Source: Rhodopirellula halodulae
GTDB lineage: Bacteria > Planctomycetota > Planctomycetia > Pirellulales > Pirellulaceae
Direction: 5' to 3'
Assembly: GCF_020966775.1 (NCBI RefSeq)
Contig: NZ_JAJKFV010000030.1
Span: 62,001 to 126,000, forward strand
DNA: 64,000 nucleotides
Shown piece by piece: positions 42,982 to 51,297 of this stretch. Under the pieces are notes generated by a model. The model saw only the letters and a program-made list of their open reading frames with translations, did no database searches and was not told where the DNA came from. A program made the position numbers and the translations under genes. Each line of letters begins with the position of its first letter. The first letter of the stretch is position 1.

Positions 42982-45117
42982 TTATCCGATCGCCTTCTTC
43001 GATACAGCAATCCGCTTGCGATCCAGATCGACTTCGAGCACTTTGACTTTCACCACATCGCCGACGGAAACCACATCGGCCGGATCGTTGACAAATTGGT
43101 TCGCCAGTTGCGACACGTGAATCAATCCATCTTGGTGCACGCCTAAATCAATGAACGCCCCGAAATGGGTCACATTGGTGATCACTCCCTCCAGCACCAT
43201 TCCTTCTCGAAGATCTTCCATCGACTGAACGGAGTCATCAAATTTCGCGACTTTGAATTCACTGCGCGGGTCGCGTCCCGGTTTGCCCAACTCCGCAATG
43301 ATGTCTCGGATGGTCGGAATCCCAAAACGGTCATCAACGAACGCCTCCGGACTCAGCTTTTGACTCAATGTTGCGTTGCCAACCAAACTGTTCACATCGG
43401 CGTGCAGCTCTTTGGCCATGCGGCTGACCAACGTGTAGCTTTCCGGGTGAACAGCGGAGTTGTCCAGCGGCTCATCACCTCCGCGGATGCGAAGGAACCC
43501 AGCCGCCTGTTCGAACGCCTTTTTGCCCAGCTTCGGAACCTTGGTCAACTGTTTGCGATTTGAAAATCGACCGTTGGAGTCACGGTACTGCACGATGTTC
43601 TCCGCCAACTTCGGTCCGATGCCGGCGACACGAGACAACAGTGGGACACTCGCCATGTTCAGATCCACGCCGACATGGTTCACACAGCTTTCCACCGTGC
43701 GGTCCAAGCACTTCCGCAATTGAGTCTGGTTCACATCGTGTTGGTATTGTCCGACCCCGATGGACTTGGGATCGGTTTTCACCAACTCGGCCAGCGGATC
43801 TTGCAAACGCCGCGCGATGCTGATCGCCCCTCGGACCGTGACATCCAAATCGGGGAACTCTTTGCCCGCCAATTCGCTGGCGGAATAGATCGACGCGCCC
43901 GATTCGCTGACCATCACCTTGGTCACGTTCAATGCGTGTTCGCGGATCAGTTTGCCGACGAATGCATCCGTCTCTCGGGATGCCGTGCCGTTGCCAATTG
44001 CGATCAATTCCACGTTGTGTTTTTGGATCAATGACAACAACTGTTTTTCGGCGCCCGCGGTGTCTTCCTTCGGTGGCGTGGGATAGATGGTGGTGTTGGT
44101 CAGAAATTTTCCGGTGCCGTCCACGATGACCACTTTGCAACCGGTTCGAAAACCAGGGTCGATGCCAATGGTGACTCGCGGACCCGCGGGTGGCGACATC
44201 AACAATTCGTGCAGGTTTTTTCCGAACACTTCGATCGCCTCAGCATCGGCCTTCTCCTTCAACATTTGCAACACGGTTGACTGAGTCGCCGGTTGCAACA
44301 AACGTTCAAAGCAATCCTCCGCCGCCGCGGACAATTCGCGAGCGAACTCGAACGACCGATTGCGCAGAAATGTCGACTTCAGATACCCAATCGCCCGGTC
44401 ATCTTCCATCTGCAAACCAATCCGTAGGACTCCTTCAGCCTCACCTCGCAACATCGCCAGCAGACGGTGACCTGGAATTCGAGACGCGGACTCGGAACGG
44501 TCCAAATAGCTTTCATACTTCTCTGCTTCGTCCTTCTTCCCACGTTTCACGGTGGACGTGATCTGCCCGAACTTCGTGCCCTTTTCGACCATCCATTCGC
44601 GGACCGCTGCGTCCTCGCTCCATTGCTCCGCGATGATGTCCAGAGCACCCGCCAGCGCCGCATCCGCATCGGGGACGTCTTTTTCGTCGCTGACGAAATC
44701 CGCCAGCACCTGCGATTTGGACTTCGGCAGCTTGGTTTGCTTCAGCAAAAGATCAGCCAGCGGTTGCAAGCCTTTTTCACGAGCGATGGTCGCTCGCGTT
44801 CGGCGTTTGGGTTTGTAGGGCAGGTACAAAGCCTCCAACGATCGCATGTCCGTGCATGCTTCAATTTGCTTTCGAAGCTCCGCGGTCAATGCTCCTTGTT
44901 CCTCGATCGTTTTCAGAACCGTTGCCTTTCTCGCGACCAAGGCATTGTGCTTTTCCAACGCATCTTCGATGGCTCGCAAAGCGATCTCATCCAGCCCACC
45001 CGTGACTTCTTTTCGATAGCGAGCGATGAAGGGGATCGTGTTGCCGGCTTCCAGCAACTCAATCACGGCGGCCACTTGTTTTTCAGGAAGATTTAGTTCG
45101 CGAGCGATGGATTGCAT
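42982..45117 (-). CDS. tex: Tex-family RNA-binding transcription accessory protein
   Basis: 711 aa from ATG 45117; a TTG at 45150 would add 11 residues. Layout of Tex/Spt6-like proteins: an N-terminal helical region (IARELNLPEKQVAAVIELLE, IPFIARYRKEVTGGLDE), a YqgF/RNase H-like domain in the middle (TIGIDPGFRTGCKVVIVD), helix-hairpin-helix motifs (ASVPLLSRVAGIGPKLA), and a C-terminal S1 RNA-binding domain (GMVLEGVITNVTHFGAFIDL). Cytoplasmic; involved in transcription or RNA turnover. It lies 64 bp downstream of the FtsH-like peptidase gene on the same strand and converges with panE across the repeat array. Confidence 0.93.
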   Translation of the reverse strand: MQSIARELNLPEKQVAAVIELLEAGNTIPFIARYRKEVTGGLDEIALRAIEDALEKHNALVARKATVLKTIEEQGALTAELRKQIEACTDMRSLEALYLPYKPKRRTRATIAREKGLQPLADLLLKQTKLPKSKSQVLADFVSDEKDVPDADAALAGALDIIAEQWSEDAAVREWMVEKGTKFGQITSTVKRGKKDEAEKYESYLDRSESASRIPGHRLLAMLRGEAEGVLRIGLQMEDDRAIGYLKSTFLRNRSFEFARELSAAAEDCFERLLQPATQSTVLQMLKEKADAEAIEVFGKNLHELLMSPPAGPRVTIGIDPGFRTGCKVVIVDGTGKFLTNTTIYPTPPKEDTAGAEKQLLSLIQKHNVELIAIGNGTASRETDAFVGKLIREHALNVTKVMVSESGASIYSASELAGKEFPDLDVTVRGAISIARRLQDPLAELVKTDPKSIGVGQYQHDVNQTQLRKCLDRTVESCVNHVGVDLNMASVPLLSRVAGIGPKLAENIVQYRDSNGRFSNRKQLTKVPKLGKKAFEQAAGFLRIRGGDEPLDNSAVHPESYTLVSRMAKELHADVNSLVGNATLSQKLSPEAFVDDRFGIPTIRDIIAELGKPGRDPRSEFKVAKFDDSVQSMEDLREGMVLEGVITNVTHFGAFIDLGVHQDGLIHVSQLANQFVNDPADVVSVGDVVKVKVLEVDLDRKRIAVSKKAIG

Positions 45118-45180
45118 GGACAGATAAGACGGATCAGCAGGAGGAAACAATCAGGACACCGAAACGATCGGCTGTCATAC

Positions 45181-45723
45181 TCAAGCGTGACGTTTCTGTG
45201 CCATCTCAAAATGGTGTTTCACAGCACGTCCGCTGATGGTGGTGTTGTTGAGTAGTTCTTTCGCGACGGCTTGGATGGCTTCCACATTCGCGTCGTCATT
45301 CAGAATGTGTTCGGTCTTGGCCAGCATTCGTTTGAGCAACGTTTCATGTTGTCGCTGCGACGCCGCCCGGGTGCAGAGTCTCGCCGAGACTTCCCGCAGA
45401 TCCTGGGAAGCTCCCTGTTGGCAGTAGACTCCTGTGAAACGCGATTCGGAAACCATCCCGGCCAACAACACCAACACGTCGTCTTCCAGGTGGTCTTTGC
45501 TGCCCTTGGATTTGCCTTTTTTGATTTCGCAAGTTCCCAATCGTGAACCGCCAAATTGAAGTTTGCCGGGGGCGATGGTGACTTTTTGAATCTGCCGGCC
45601 CACCGCCAATGCCATCACCGCGTGGCCGGCTTCGTGAAAAGCCGTCGCGATGGTTTCCGCCGAGGGAGCGTTTGATTCGTCGGCATCACGCGAATTGGCG
45701 GGAGATGGTTTTGGGGCGTTCAT
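45181..45723 (-). CDS. stand-alone M41 (FtsH-type) peptidase-like protein
   Basis: 180 aa from ATG 45723; the frame upstream runs on in non-coding-looking sequence. The zinc motif HEAGH lies at residues 30-34 and the third ligand Asp108 in GASQDLREVS, matching the FtsH GASxDLxxAT region. ILNDDANVEAIQAVAKELL and TTISG follow as in FtsH, but there is no AAA+ ATPase or membrane segment. Thus the proteolytic module of an FtsH-type protease is encoded alone. It could act on small or unfolded substrates or pair with a separate ATPase. Upstream 45724-45890 is the divergent promoter space towards the oxidoreductase gene. Confidence 0.8.
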   Translation of the reverse strand: MNAPKPSPANSRDADESNAPSAETIATAFHEAGHAVMALAVGRQIQKVTIAPGKLQFGGSRLGTCEIKKGKSKGSKDHLEDDVLVLLAGMVSESRFTGVYCQQGASQDLREVSARLCTRAASQRQHETLLKRMLAKTEHILNDDANVEAIQAVAKELLNNTTISGRAVKHHFEMAQKRHA

Positions 45724-45890
45724 TGCCAAAGTATACGCGTGTCGCTCGAAATCATCGATCACACCGATGGGTATCTCCGGTGTTAGAATATCACGCGTGA
45801 TAGACGCCCTGAATCGCATGCTGAATCGGCTGTTTGGGCTCTTCCATCGCATCCCCACACCGCACCTCATCCCCATCGAAGTGAATCGCC

Positions 45891-47255
45891 ATGCAACGTC
45901 GTTCGTTCCTCGCCGCCGGAGCTGCGGCCGCCACCCTCGCTGCCGCTCAGTCCAATCCCGCGTCTGCGGATGAAAAGAAACGTCCTCGCCGAGTCGCATT
46001 GATCGGGTGTGGCTGGTATGGCAAATGTGACTTGTTGCAACTTCTGAATGTTGAGCCGGTGGAAGTCGTCTCGCTGTGCGATGTTGACCAAAAACTGTTG
46101 GACGAGTGCGCGGACTTGATCGCCGACCGACAAGCATCCGGCAAACGCCCCGAAACCTTTGGCGACTACAAGGATCTCCTGGCGAAGAAGAACGTGGACA
46201 TCGTTCTGATTGACACGCCGGACCACTGGCACGCGTTGCCGATGATTGCCGCGGTGGAAGCCGGTGCTGATGTTTACGTGCAAAAACCGACGGGCGTCGA
46301 CACGTTGGAAAGCAAAGCAATGCTTGATGCGGCGCGTCGAACCGGTCGGGTGGTCCAAGTGGGAACGCAACGCCGCAGCACACCACACTTGATCGAAGCC
46401 AAGCAAAAGGTTGTTGACGCTGGTTTGCTGGGCAAGGTGGCGTTTGCAGAAGTCTGCTGCTACTACCACATGCGAGCCAACTCAAATCCGCCTGCGATCG
46501 CACCGCCGGAACACTTGGACTACGAAACCTGGACCGGCCCCGCACCGATGCGTCCCTACACCGAGCTCACTCATCCACGAAAATGGCGGGCGTTCATGGA
46601 GTACGGCAATGGGATCGTCGGCGACATGTGCGTTCACATGTTGGACTTGGTGCGTTGGCAATTGGATCTCGGTTGGCCGAAACGGATCAGCAGCGCGGGC
46701 GGCATCATGGTCCAGAAAGACTCGCTGGCCAACATCACCGACACGCAAACAGCCACCTTTGATTTTGATGGGTTGGATGTGGTTTGGACGCACCGAAGTT
46801 GGGGCAACGCTCCCGATCCCGAGTATCCCTGGGCAGCCAAAATCTATGGCGACAAAGGAACGCTGAAACTGAGCGTCAACAAATACGAATTTGAACCTCG
46901 CGGAGGCGGACCAAAGCTGTCCGGCGAAGCCGTGATTGAGCTGGATGAATACCCAACCGATGCGTCTGACAAGAAAGACTGGGCCTTGGAGCTGCATGTT
47001 GCCTCCGCGATTCGAGGGCACATGCGTGACTTCCTTCAAGCCATCGATCAACGTTCACGTTCGGTGGCGGACATCGAACAAGGCCACATCAGCAGTGCGT
47101 CTTGCTTCATGGCGAACGTCGCGATGGAATTGGGACGAACGCTGGAGTTTGATCCCGACACGCACACGATCGTCGGCGACGAAGAGGCCACGAAGAAATT
47201 GGCCCGCACCTACCGCGCCCCCTACCAACACCCCGCGACCGGCAAGTCCTCCTGA
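45891..47255 (+). CDS. Tat-exported Gfo/Idh/MocA family oxidoreductase
   Basis: 454 aa, ATG start. The N-terminus MQRRSFLAAGAAAATLAAAQ is an RR signal, so the enzyme is probably exported with its cofactor via Tat. The Rossmann domain begins VALIGCGWYGKCD; the catalytic-region Lys-Pro lies in VYVQKPTG, followed by QVGTQRRS. The C-terminal domain contains GDMCVHMLDLVRW, the family's His/Asp pattern. Likely a sugar oxidoreductase, or a glycosidase-like NAD-dependent member; substrate unknown. It precedes the 47.3 kb repeat array. Confidence 0.87.
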   Translation: MQRRSFLAAGAAAATLAAAQSNPASADEKKRPRRVALIGCGWYGKCDLLQLLNVEPVEVVSLCDVDQKLLDECADLIADRQASGKRPETFGDYKDLLAKKNVDIVLIDTPDHWHALPMIAAVEAGADVYVQKPTGVDTLESKAMLDAARRTGRVVQVGTQRRSTPHLIEAKQKVVDAGLLGKVAFAEVCCYYHMRANSNPPAIAPPEHLDYETWTGPAPMRPYTELTHPRKWRAFMEYGNGIVGDMCVHMLDLVRWQLDLGWPKRISSAGGIMVQKDSLANITDTQTATFDFDGLDVVWTHRSWGNAPDPEYPWAAKIYGDKGTLKLSVNKYEFEPRGGGPKLSGEAVIELDEYPTDASDKKDWALELHVASAIRGHMRDFLQAIDQRSRSVADIEQGHISSASCFMANVAMELGRTLEFDPDTHTIVGDEEATKKLARTYRAPYQHPATGKSS

Positions 47256-47898
47256 TCACCGTTCGTCCAACATGCTGTTCCCGTAGGTCCGGTTCCACCG
47301 GACGTTTCATCGTCGGTGGAACCTGAATGTCCTCATCGTCAGGTAAGACCTGACCTACCGCACTGGTGCGATCACAACCCAAGCGGATCGGCCCAAGCCG
47401 ACCGGTGGTGAGCGATGCCATTCCACCGGAAGTTCCCGTAGGTCCGGTTCCACCGGACGTTTGAGCTGTTCCTGTACATCCGGTTTCATCGTCGGTGGAA
47501 CCTGAATGTCCTCATCGTCAGGTAAGACCTGACCTACTGCACTGGTGCGATCACAACCCAAGCGGATCGGCGCAAGCCGACCGGTGGTGTGCGATGCCAT
47601 TCCCCCGGAAGTTCCCGTAGGTCCGGTTCCACCGGACGTTTGAGCTGTTCCTGTAGGTCCTGTTTCATCGTCGGTGGAACCTGAATGTCCTCATCGTCAG
47701 GTAAGACCTGACCTACTGCACTGGTGCGATCACAATCCAAGCGGATCGGCGCAAGCCGACCGGTGGTGTGCGATGCCATTCCCCCGGAAGTTACAGTAGG
47801 TCCGGTTCCACCGGACGTTTTATCGTCGGCGAAACCCGCAATTTTTGTCGTCAGGTGGAACCTGACCTACCGCGTGTCACAACGCGAATGCGTTGGGA
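47256..47898. repeat. long-period repeat array with two kinds of 7+3+7 palindrome
   Basis: 643 non-coding bases between the convergent oxidoreductase and VOC genes. Equivalent points of the units begin at 47281, 47436, 47615 and 47794, giving periods of 155, 179 and 179 bp; the longer units contain an extra 24-bp block. Each unit carries GTCCGGT-TCC-ACCGGAC (within 47283-47303, 47438-47458, 47617-47637 and 47796-47816), and the first three carry GTCAGGT-AAG-ACCTGAC (first at 47338-47354). The last unit has GTCAGGT-GGA-ACCTGAC at 47849-47865. Open frames of about 80 codons recur on the minus strand but only mirror the repeats. The first palindrome is also the core of the array at 33.8 kb. Confidence 0.92.
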
Positions 47899-48267
47899 TC
47901 ACGACAAACCTTTGTCCGACCAAACGGCGAATTCACTACCGCTGGGTTCTTTGAATTGAAAACGCCGTCCACCGGGAAACGAAAAGATCTCCTGGTGTAC
48001 GACTCCGCCGCAAGCCTCAATCTTCGCTTGGGTGGCTTCCAAGTCTTCGCTGTAGAAGATGATCAAAGCCGCACCACTTTCGGTCGTCGATGCTTTTTCG
48101 GCGCGATAGATCCCACCATCCAGACCGCAGTCGGGATCAATGGCGGTGTAGTCGGGCCCATAGTCCGTGAACTTCCAACCAAAGGCCGATTCAAAGAACA
48201 CTTTCGTGCGCCCCAGATCATGGGCGGGGAACTCGAAGTAGTTGACTTTGCCGTGAGCGTATGACAT
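47899..48267 (-). CDS. VOC (glyoxalase/bleomycin-resistance fold) family protein
   Basis: 122 aa from ATG 48267; the frame continues upstream to 48330 without better signals. It is a single VOC module pair: YFEFPAHDLGRTKVFFESAF at the N-terminus and FSFPGGRRFQFKEPSGSEF at the C-terminus, with the betaalphabetabetabeta pattern of this superfamily. Members include lyases, dioxygenases and binding proteins; the metal-binding His/Glu set is incomplete here, so function is open. It converges on the repeat array. Upstream (48268-48339) is non-coding. Confidence 0.82.
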   Translation of the reverse strand: MSYAHGKVNYFEFPAHDLGRTKVFFESAFGWKFTDYGPDYTAIDPDCGLDGGIYRAEKASTTESGAALIIFYSEDLEATQAKIEACGGVVHQEIFSFPGGRRFQFKEPSGSEFAVWSDKGLS

Positions 48268-48339
48268 GGAGAATTTGTCGATGCGGGAAGGGTGTTTAGT
48301 GCGGTGAACTCCGTGGGAAGGATACCGCAATTTTGCTCG

Positions 48340-51297
48340 CTACTCGACCTGCATCAAATACGCAATCAGATCCGCCATTGCTTGCGGGGAGAGTTGCTGT
48401 TCCAAACCCTCGGGCATGATGGATTGACCGGTGCTCTTGAGTTGTTCCAGATTCGTTCGCAACAAACTGTCTTTGGCGGATTCCGCACGTTGTAAGGTGA
48501 TCGAGGCCGCTGTTTCGTTCGCAATCACTCCCGAATAAGTCCGACCGTCCAAATCGATGGCCGCATAGTTTAGAAATTCCGGATTCACCTCGCGGTTGGG
48601 ATCCAGGACATTTGTCAGTATGAAAGCCGGGCCTCTCGAACGAACGGTTGCGAGGTTGGGCCCCAATTCGTGGCCGACGCCCTCCACGCGATGACAATTG
48701 GCACAATGTTTTCGAAACAATCCTCGACCTCGGTCAACACGACCATCCATGCTCAGGCTTTTTTGGTACGCCTTCAACACCGCCCCACGGTTCTGATTGC
48801 CGGAACGTTTCAACAACCGAGACGCCAGTTCACGGATCGAATCGTTCTGTGACGTCGCCGCCACTTGCAAACGTGTTCGAGACACCTCGCTGAGAGCGAT
48901 TCGTTCATCATCGATGGCTGACAGCAACAACAGGGTGCGACTTGGCCGGGCGAACATGATCTCCGCCGCAGTCTCACGCAGCTGGGGACTGAGCGTACTC
49001 CATTGCTCGACCAGCGTTTGGCCGATTTCCGCATCGGCGAACGCGCCCAGCGTCCTCATCGCAGAACGCTGGAGTCCGACGGGGTGTTCCGCTGAGATCA
49101 ACTCCGCAATCGGTTGCACGCTTTCTCGATCCGCGAATTGCAACGATTCGATGGCTGCAATACGAGTGTTGAGCGATGCGTCTTCATCCAAGGCGATCGC
49201 CACCGCATCATGAGCCAGTCGTCTTATCTGTTTGTCCAAATTCGCCAACTGATTGGACTGGTCCAGTTGATATACCGAATGCTGCTTGTCGTTTCGCGAC
49301 TGAAGAACACGTCCCAACGCAGACATCGCGAAACCGGCATCGTCGCCGTCGAGGGCTTCGAGCGTTTGAACCATTTTGGCGACTTCGCTGGGCTCATTCC
49401 GCTGCAGGACTTGCTCGACGATACGCTGCAGAAACTCGCTCGGTACGGTGCGATTCTGTTTTGACAGGAGCTTTGCAAGGACCTTTCCGCCATCGTCGGC
49501 GATCGAGCTCTGCACTGCGGTTTGAATCCAGCGGTCCGTTGGGTTTTGTAAAAGGATCTCGATCAGCGAGTCCGTGGTGTCTTGGCTCTCCATCCAACCC
49601 AACGTGAACGCCAACTGGTAACGCACCTCGATCGATGGATCGGCGGTCATCCGCTGGAGTGCCAAGCCCAACTGGGAATTGCGTGGGAAATGTTTCGCCA
49701 TCCGAATCGCGAATCGCCGCACGGCGGGATGTTGATCTTGGAAACGCTCCAAGATGATTTCCGGACGCAGGGCATCCAACGCGAAGAGTACCGAGATGGC
49801 ATGCAGACGTCCCAGTGCCGAGTCGGATTGTCGACCGAGTTCCTGCAACGCGGAGGCCTCAGTTGTATCTCTTTCCACCAGCAATCGGCTTGCTGTCTCA
49901 CGATGCCAAGCGTTGGGATGTGACAGCAGGCTCACGAGTTCAACGTCCGTCATTTGTGAAAGGTTGGGTGTTGGTCGATCGCGATGATTCGTTGGCGCCA
50001 AACGATACAGACGCCCACGGTCGCGACCCGATGTCAGATCCAGATGCTTCTTAAGGTCGGGCGGCAGGCTCTTGGGGTGCTCGATGACTTCCCGGCAAAC
50101 GTCGATCACGTGCAAGCTTCCGTCCGGTGCGTTTGCGAACTGTGCCGGTCGGAACCAGATGTCGTCGGAGGTCGCCCATTCGGTTTGGTCGTCGATTCGC
50201 CGTCCGATGCGGGCGATGCCGTCGGCATCCAAACGTTTGCGGTGAATCAAGTTGCTTCCCACGTCGCCAATGATTGACAATCCGCGATCTTTATCCGACC
50301 AAGCGTCACCACGAAGGATGGTCACACCGGTGGCTCCGGTGAAGTAACCCGCCGCTCGCCCGCCGCCTTCGATCGGTCCGCCGACTTGCCCGCTGACTCT
50401 CAAACGAGTTCGCACAATTCGCCAAGGCTCGACGGGACTGGTTCGATAGACCGGTGCTTGCGGCCCGTCTTCGGCGATGGAGATTCTGGCCGGGGCCGGC
50501 TGCATCCATGGATTGCGAGCGATGTCTTCCTCTTCATACATGACCTGTTGCAAATGATCGCTATTGGACGAAACGTACTTTCGCCCCCAATCGTCAAAAC
50601 ACATGCCATGCTGAGCTGCGCCACTGGTCAATTCAAAGGTCTCTGATCTTGGATCCAAAGCGATGTCGCGACCGCGAACGTTCACGGCTGACTCGGCAGG
50701 TTTGTCCGGATCTCGAACCTGTCCGCCAGTGCTGCTGGTCGCGATGTGAATTCGCCCATCGAGTCCCCACCGAAACGAATTCAACAGTCCCTGAACATTG
50801 GACGTTCCAAATCCCGTGAGGACGATTCGTTTTTCGTCCGCCACACCGTCGCCGTCCGCATCGCGGAAAAAGTACAGGTGTGGGGCATCGCCTACGAACA
50901 ACCCGTCTTTCCAAGGAAACAAACCGGTTGGCCACATCAGTCCGTCCGCGAAGACAATGCTGCGGTCATAGGTTCCGTCTTGGTCGTCATCCCACAAATG
51001 CGTGATGCGTGAAATGCCTCGTTCGCGATCTTCGCTGTAGCCTCTCATTTCGCAAACAAACAGGCTTCCATCCGCCGCCCATTCGATGGCCACGGGGCTG
51101 GTCACCAACGGCTCGCTCGCCACCAGTTCCATCTTGTACCCATCCGCAATCTCAAATCTCGAAAGGGTTTGCTCCGCCGGCGTGGGTGGGATTCGAGGCA
51201 ACTCGTCCGCGAAGTCCTCCTGTCCATTGCAACACTGGTTTGTAAAGGCCACCAGCACCAAAACCAGAGCTGTCGCTGACATGCATGCTGTTTTCAC
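48340..51297 (-). CDS. PVC-type CxxCH heme-binding protein with beta-propeller and HEAT-like repeats
   Basis: 985 aa with GTG start 51297, overlapping the stop of the ceramidase-like gene (GTGA). A signal peptide is present (MSATALVLVLVAF). Domain order: sorbosone-dehydrogenase-like propeller (~40-400; VASEPLVTSPVAIEWAADGS, GLFVGDAPHLYFFRD), HEAT-like helical repeats (~440-830; RLLVERDTTEASALQELGR and similar), and a terminal cytochrome c-like domain with FRKHCANCHRVEGVGHELGP near residue 860 and a distal Met in SIMPEG. This is the typical planctomycete membrane-bound dehydrogenase-like family. Redox partner and substrate unknown. Confidence 0.9.
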   Translation of the reverse strand: MKTACMSATALVLVLVAFTNQCCNGQEDFADELPRIPPTPAEQTLSRFEIADGYKMELVASEPLVTSPVAIEWAADGSLFVCEMRGYSEDRERGISRITHLWDDDQDGTYDRSIVFADGLMWPTGLFPWKDGLFVGDAPHLYFFRDADGDGVADEKRIVLTGFGTSNVQGLLNSFRWGLDGRIHIATSSTGGQVRDPDKPAESAVNVRGRDIALDPRSETFELTSGAAQHGMCFDDWGRKYVSSNSDHLQQVMYEEEDIARNPWMQPAPARISIAEDGPQAPVYRTSPVEPWRIVRTRLRVSGQVGGPIEGGGRAAGYFTGATGVTILRGDAWSDKDRGLSIIGDVGSNLIHRKRLDADGIARIGRRIDDQTEWATSDDIWFRPAQFANAPDGSLHVIDVCREVIEHPKSLPPDLKKHLDLTSGRDRGRLYRLAPTNHRDRPTPNLSQMTDVELVSLLSHPNAWHRETASRLLVERDTTEASALQELGRQSDSALGRLHAISVLFALDALRPEIILERFQDQHPAVRRFAIRMAKHFPRNSQLGLALQRMTADPSIEVRYQLAFTLGWMESQDTTDSLIEILLQNPTDRWIQTAVQSSIADDGGKVLAKLLSKQNRTVPSEFLQRIVEQVLQRNEPSEVAKMVQTLEALDGDDAGFAMSALGRVLQSRNDKQHSVYQLDQSNQLANLDKQIRRLAHDAVAIALDEDASLNTRIAAIESLQFADRESVQPIAELISAEHPVGLQRSAMRTLGAFADAEIGQTLVEQWSTLSPQLRETAAEIMFARPSRTLLLLSAIDDERIALSEVSRTRLQVAATSQNDSIRELASRLLKRSGNQNRGAVLKAYQKSLSMDGRVDRGRGLFRKHCANCHRVEGVGHELGPNLATVRSRGPAFILTNVLDPNREVNPEFLNYAAIDLDGRTYSGVIANETAASITLQRAESAKDSLLRTNLEQLKSTGQSIMPEGLEQQLSPQAMADLIAYLMQVE

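Noticed and set aside
45724-46545. Long N-terminal extension of the M41-like protein
   Set aside because: The extension is antisense to the exported oxidoreductase gene and is Arg/Ser/Pro-rich; ATG 45723 gives a compact peptidase domain.
47355-47779. Repeated ~81-codon minus-strand frames as a small protein family
   Set aside because: They mirror the DNA repeat units, lack ribosome sites and run through palindromes.
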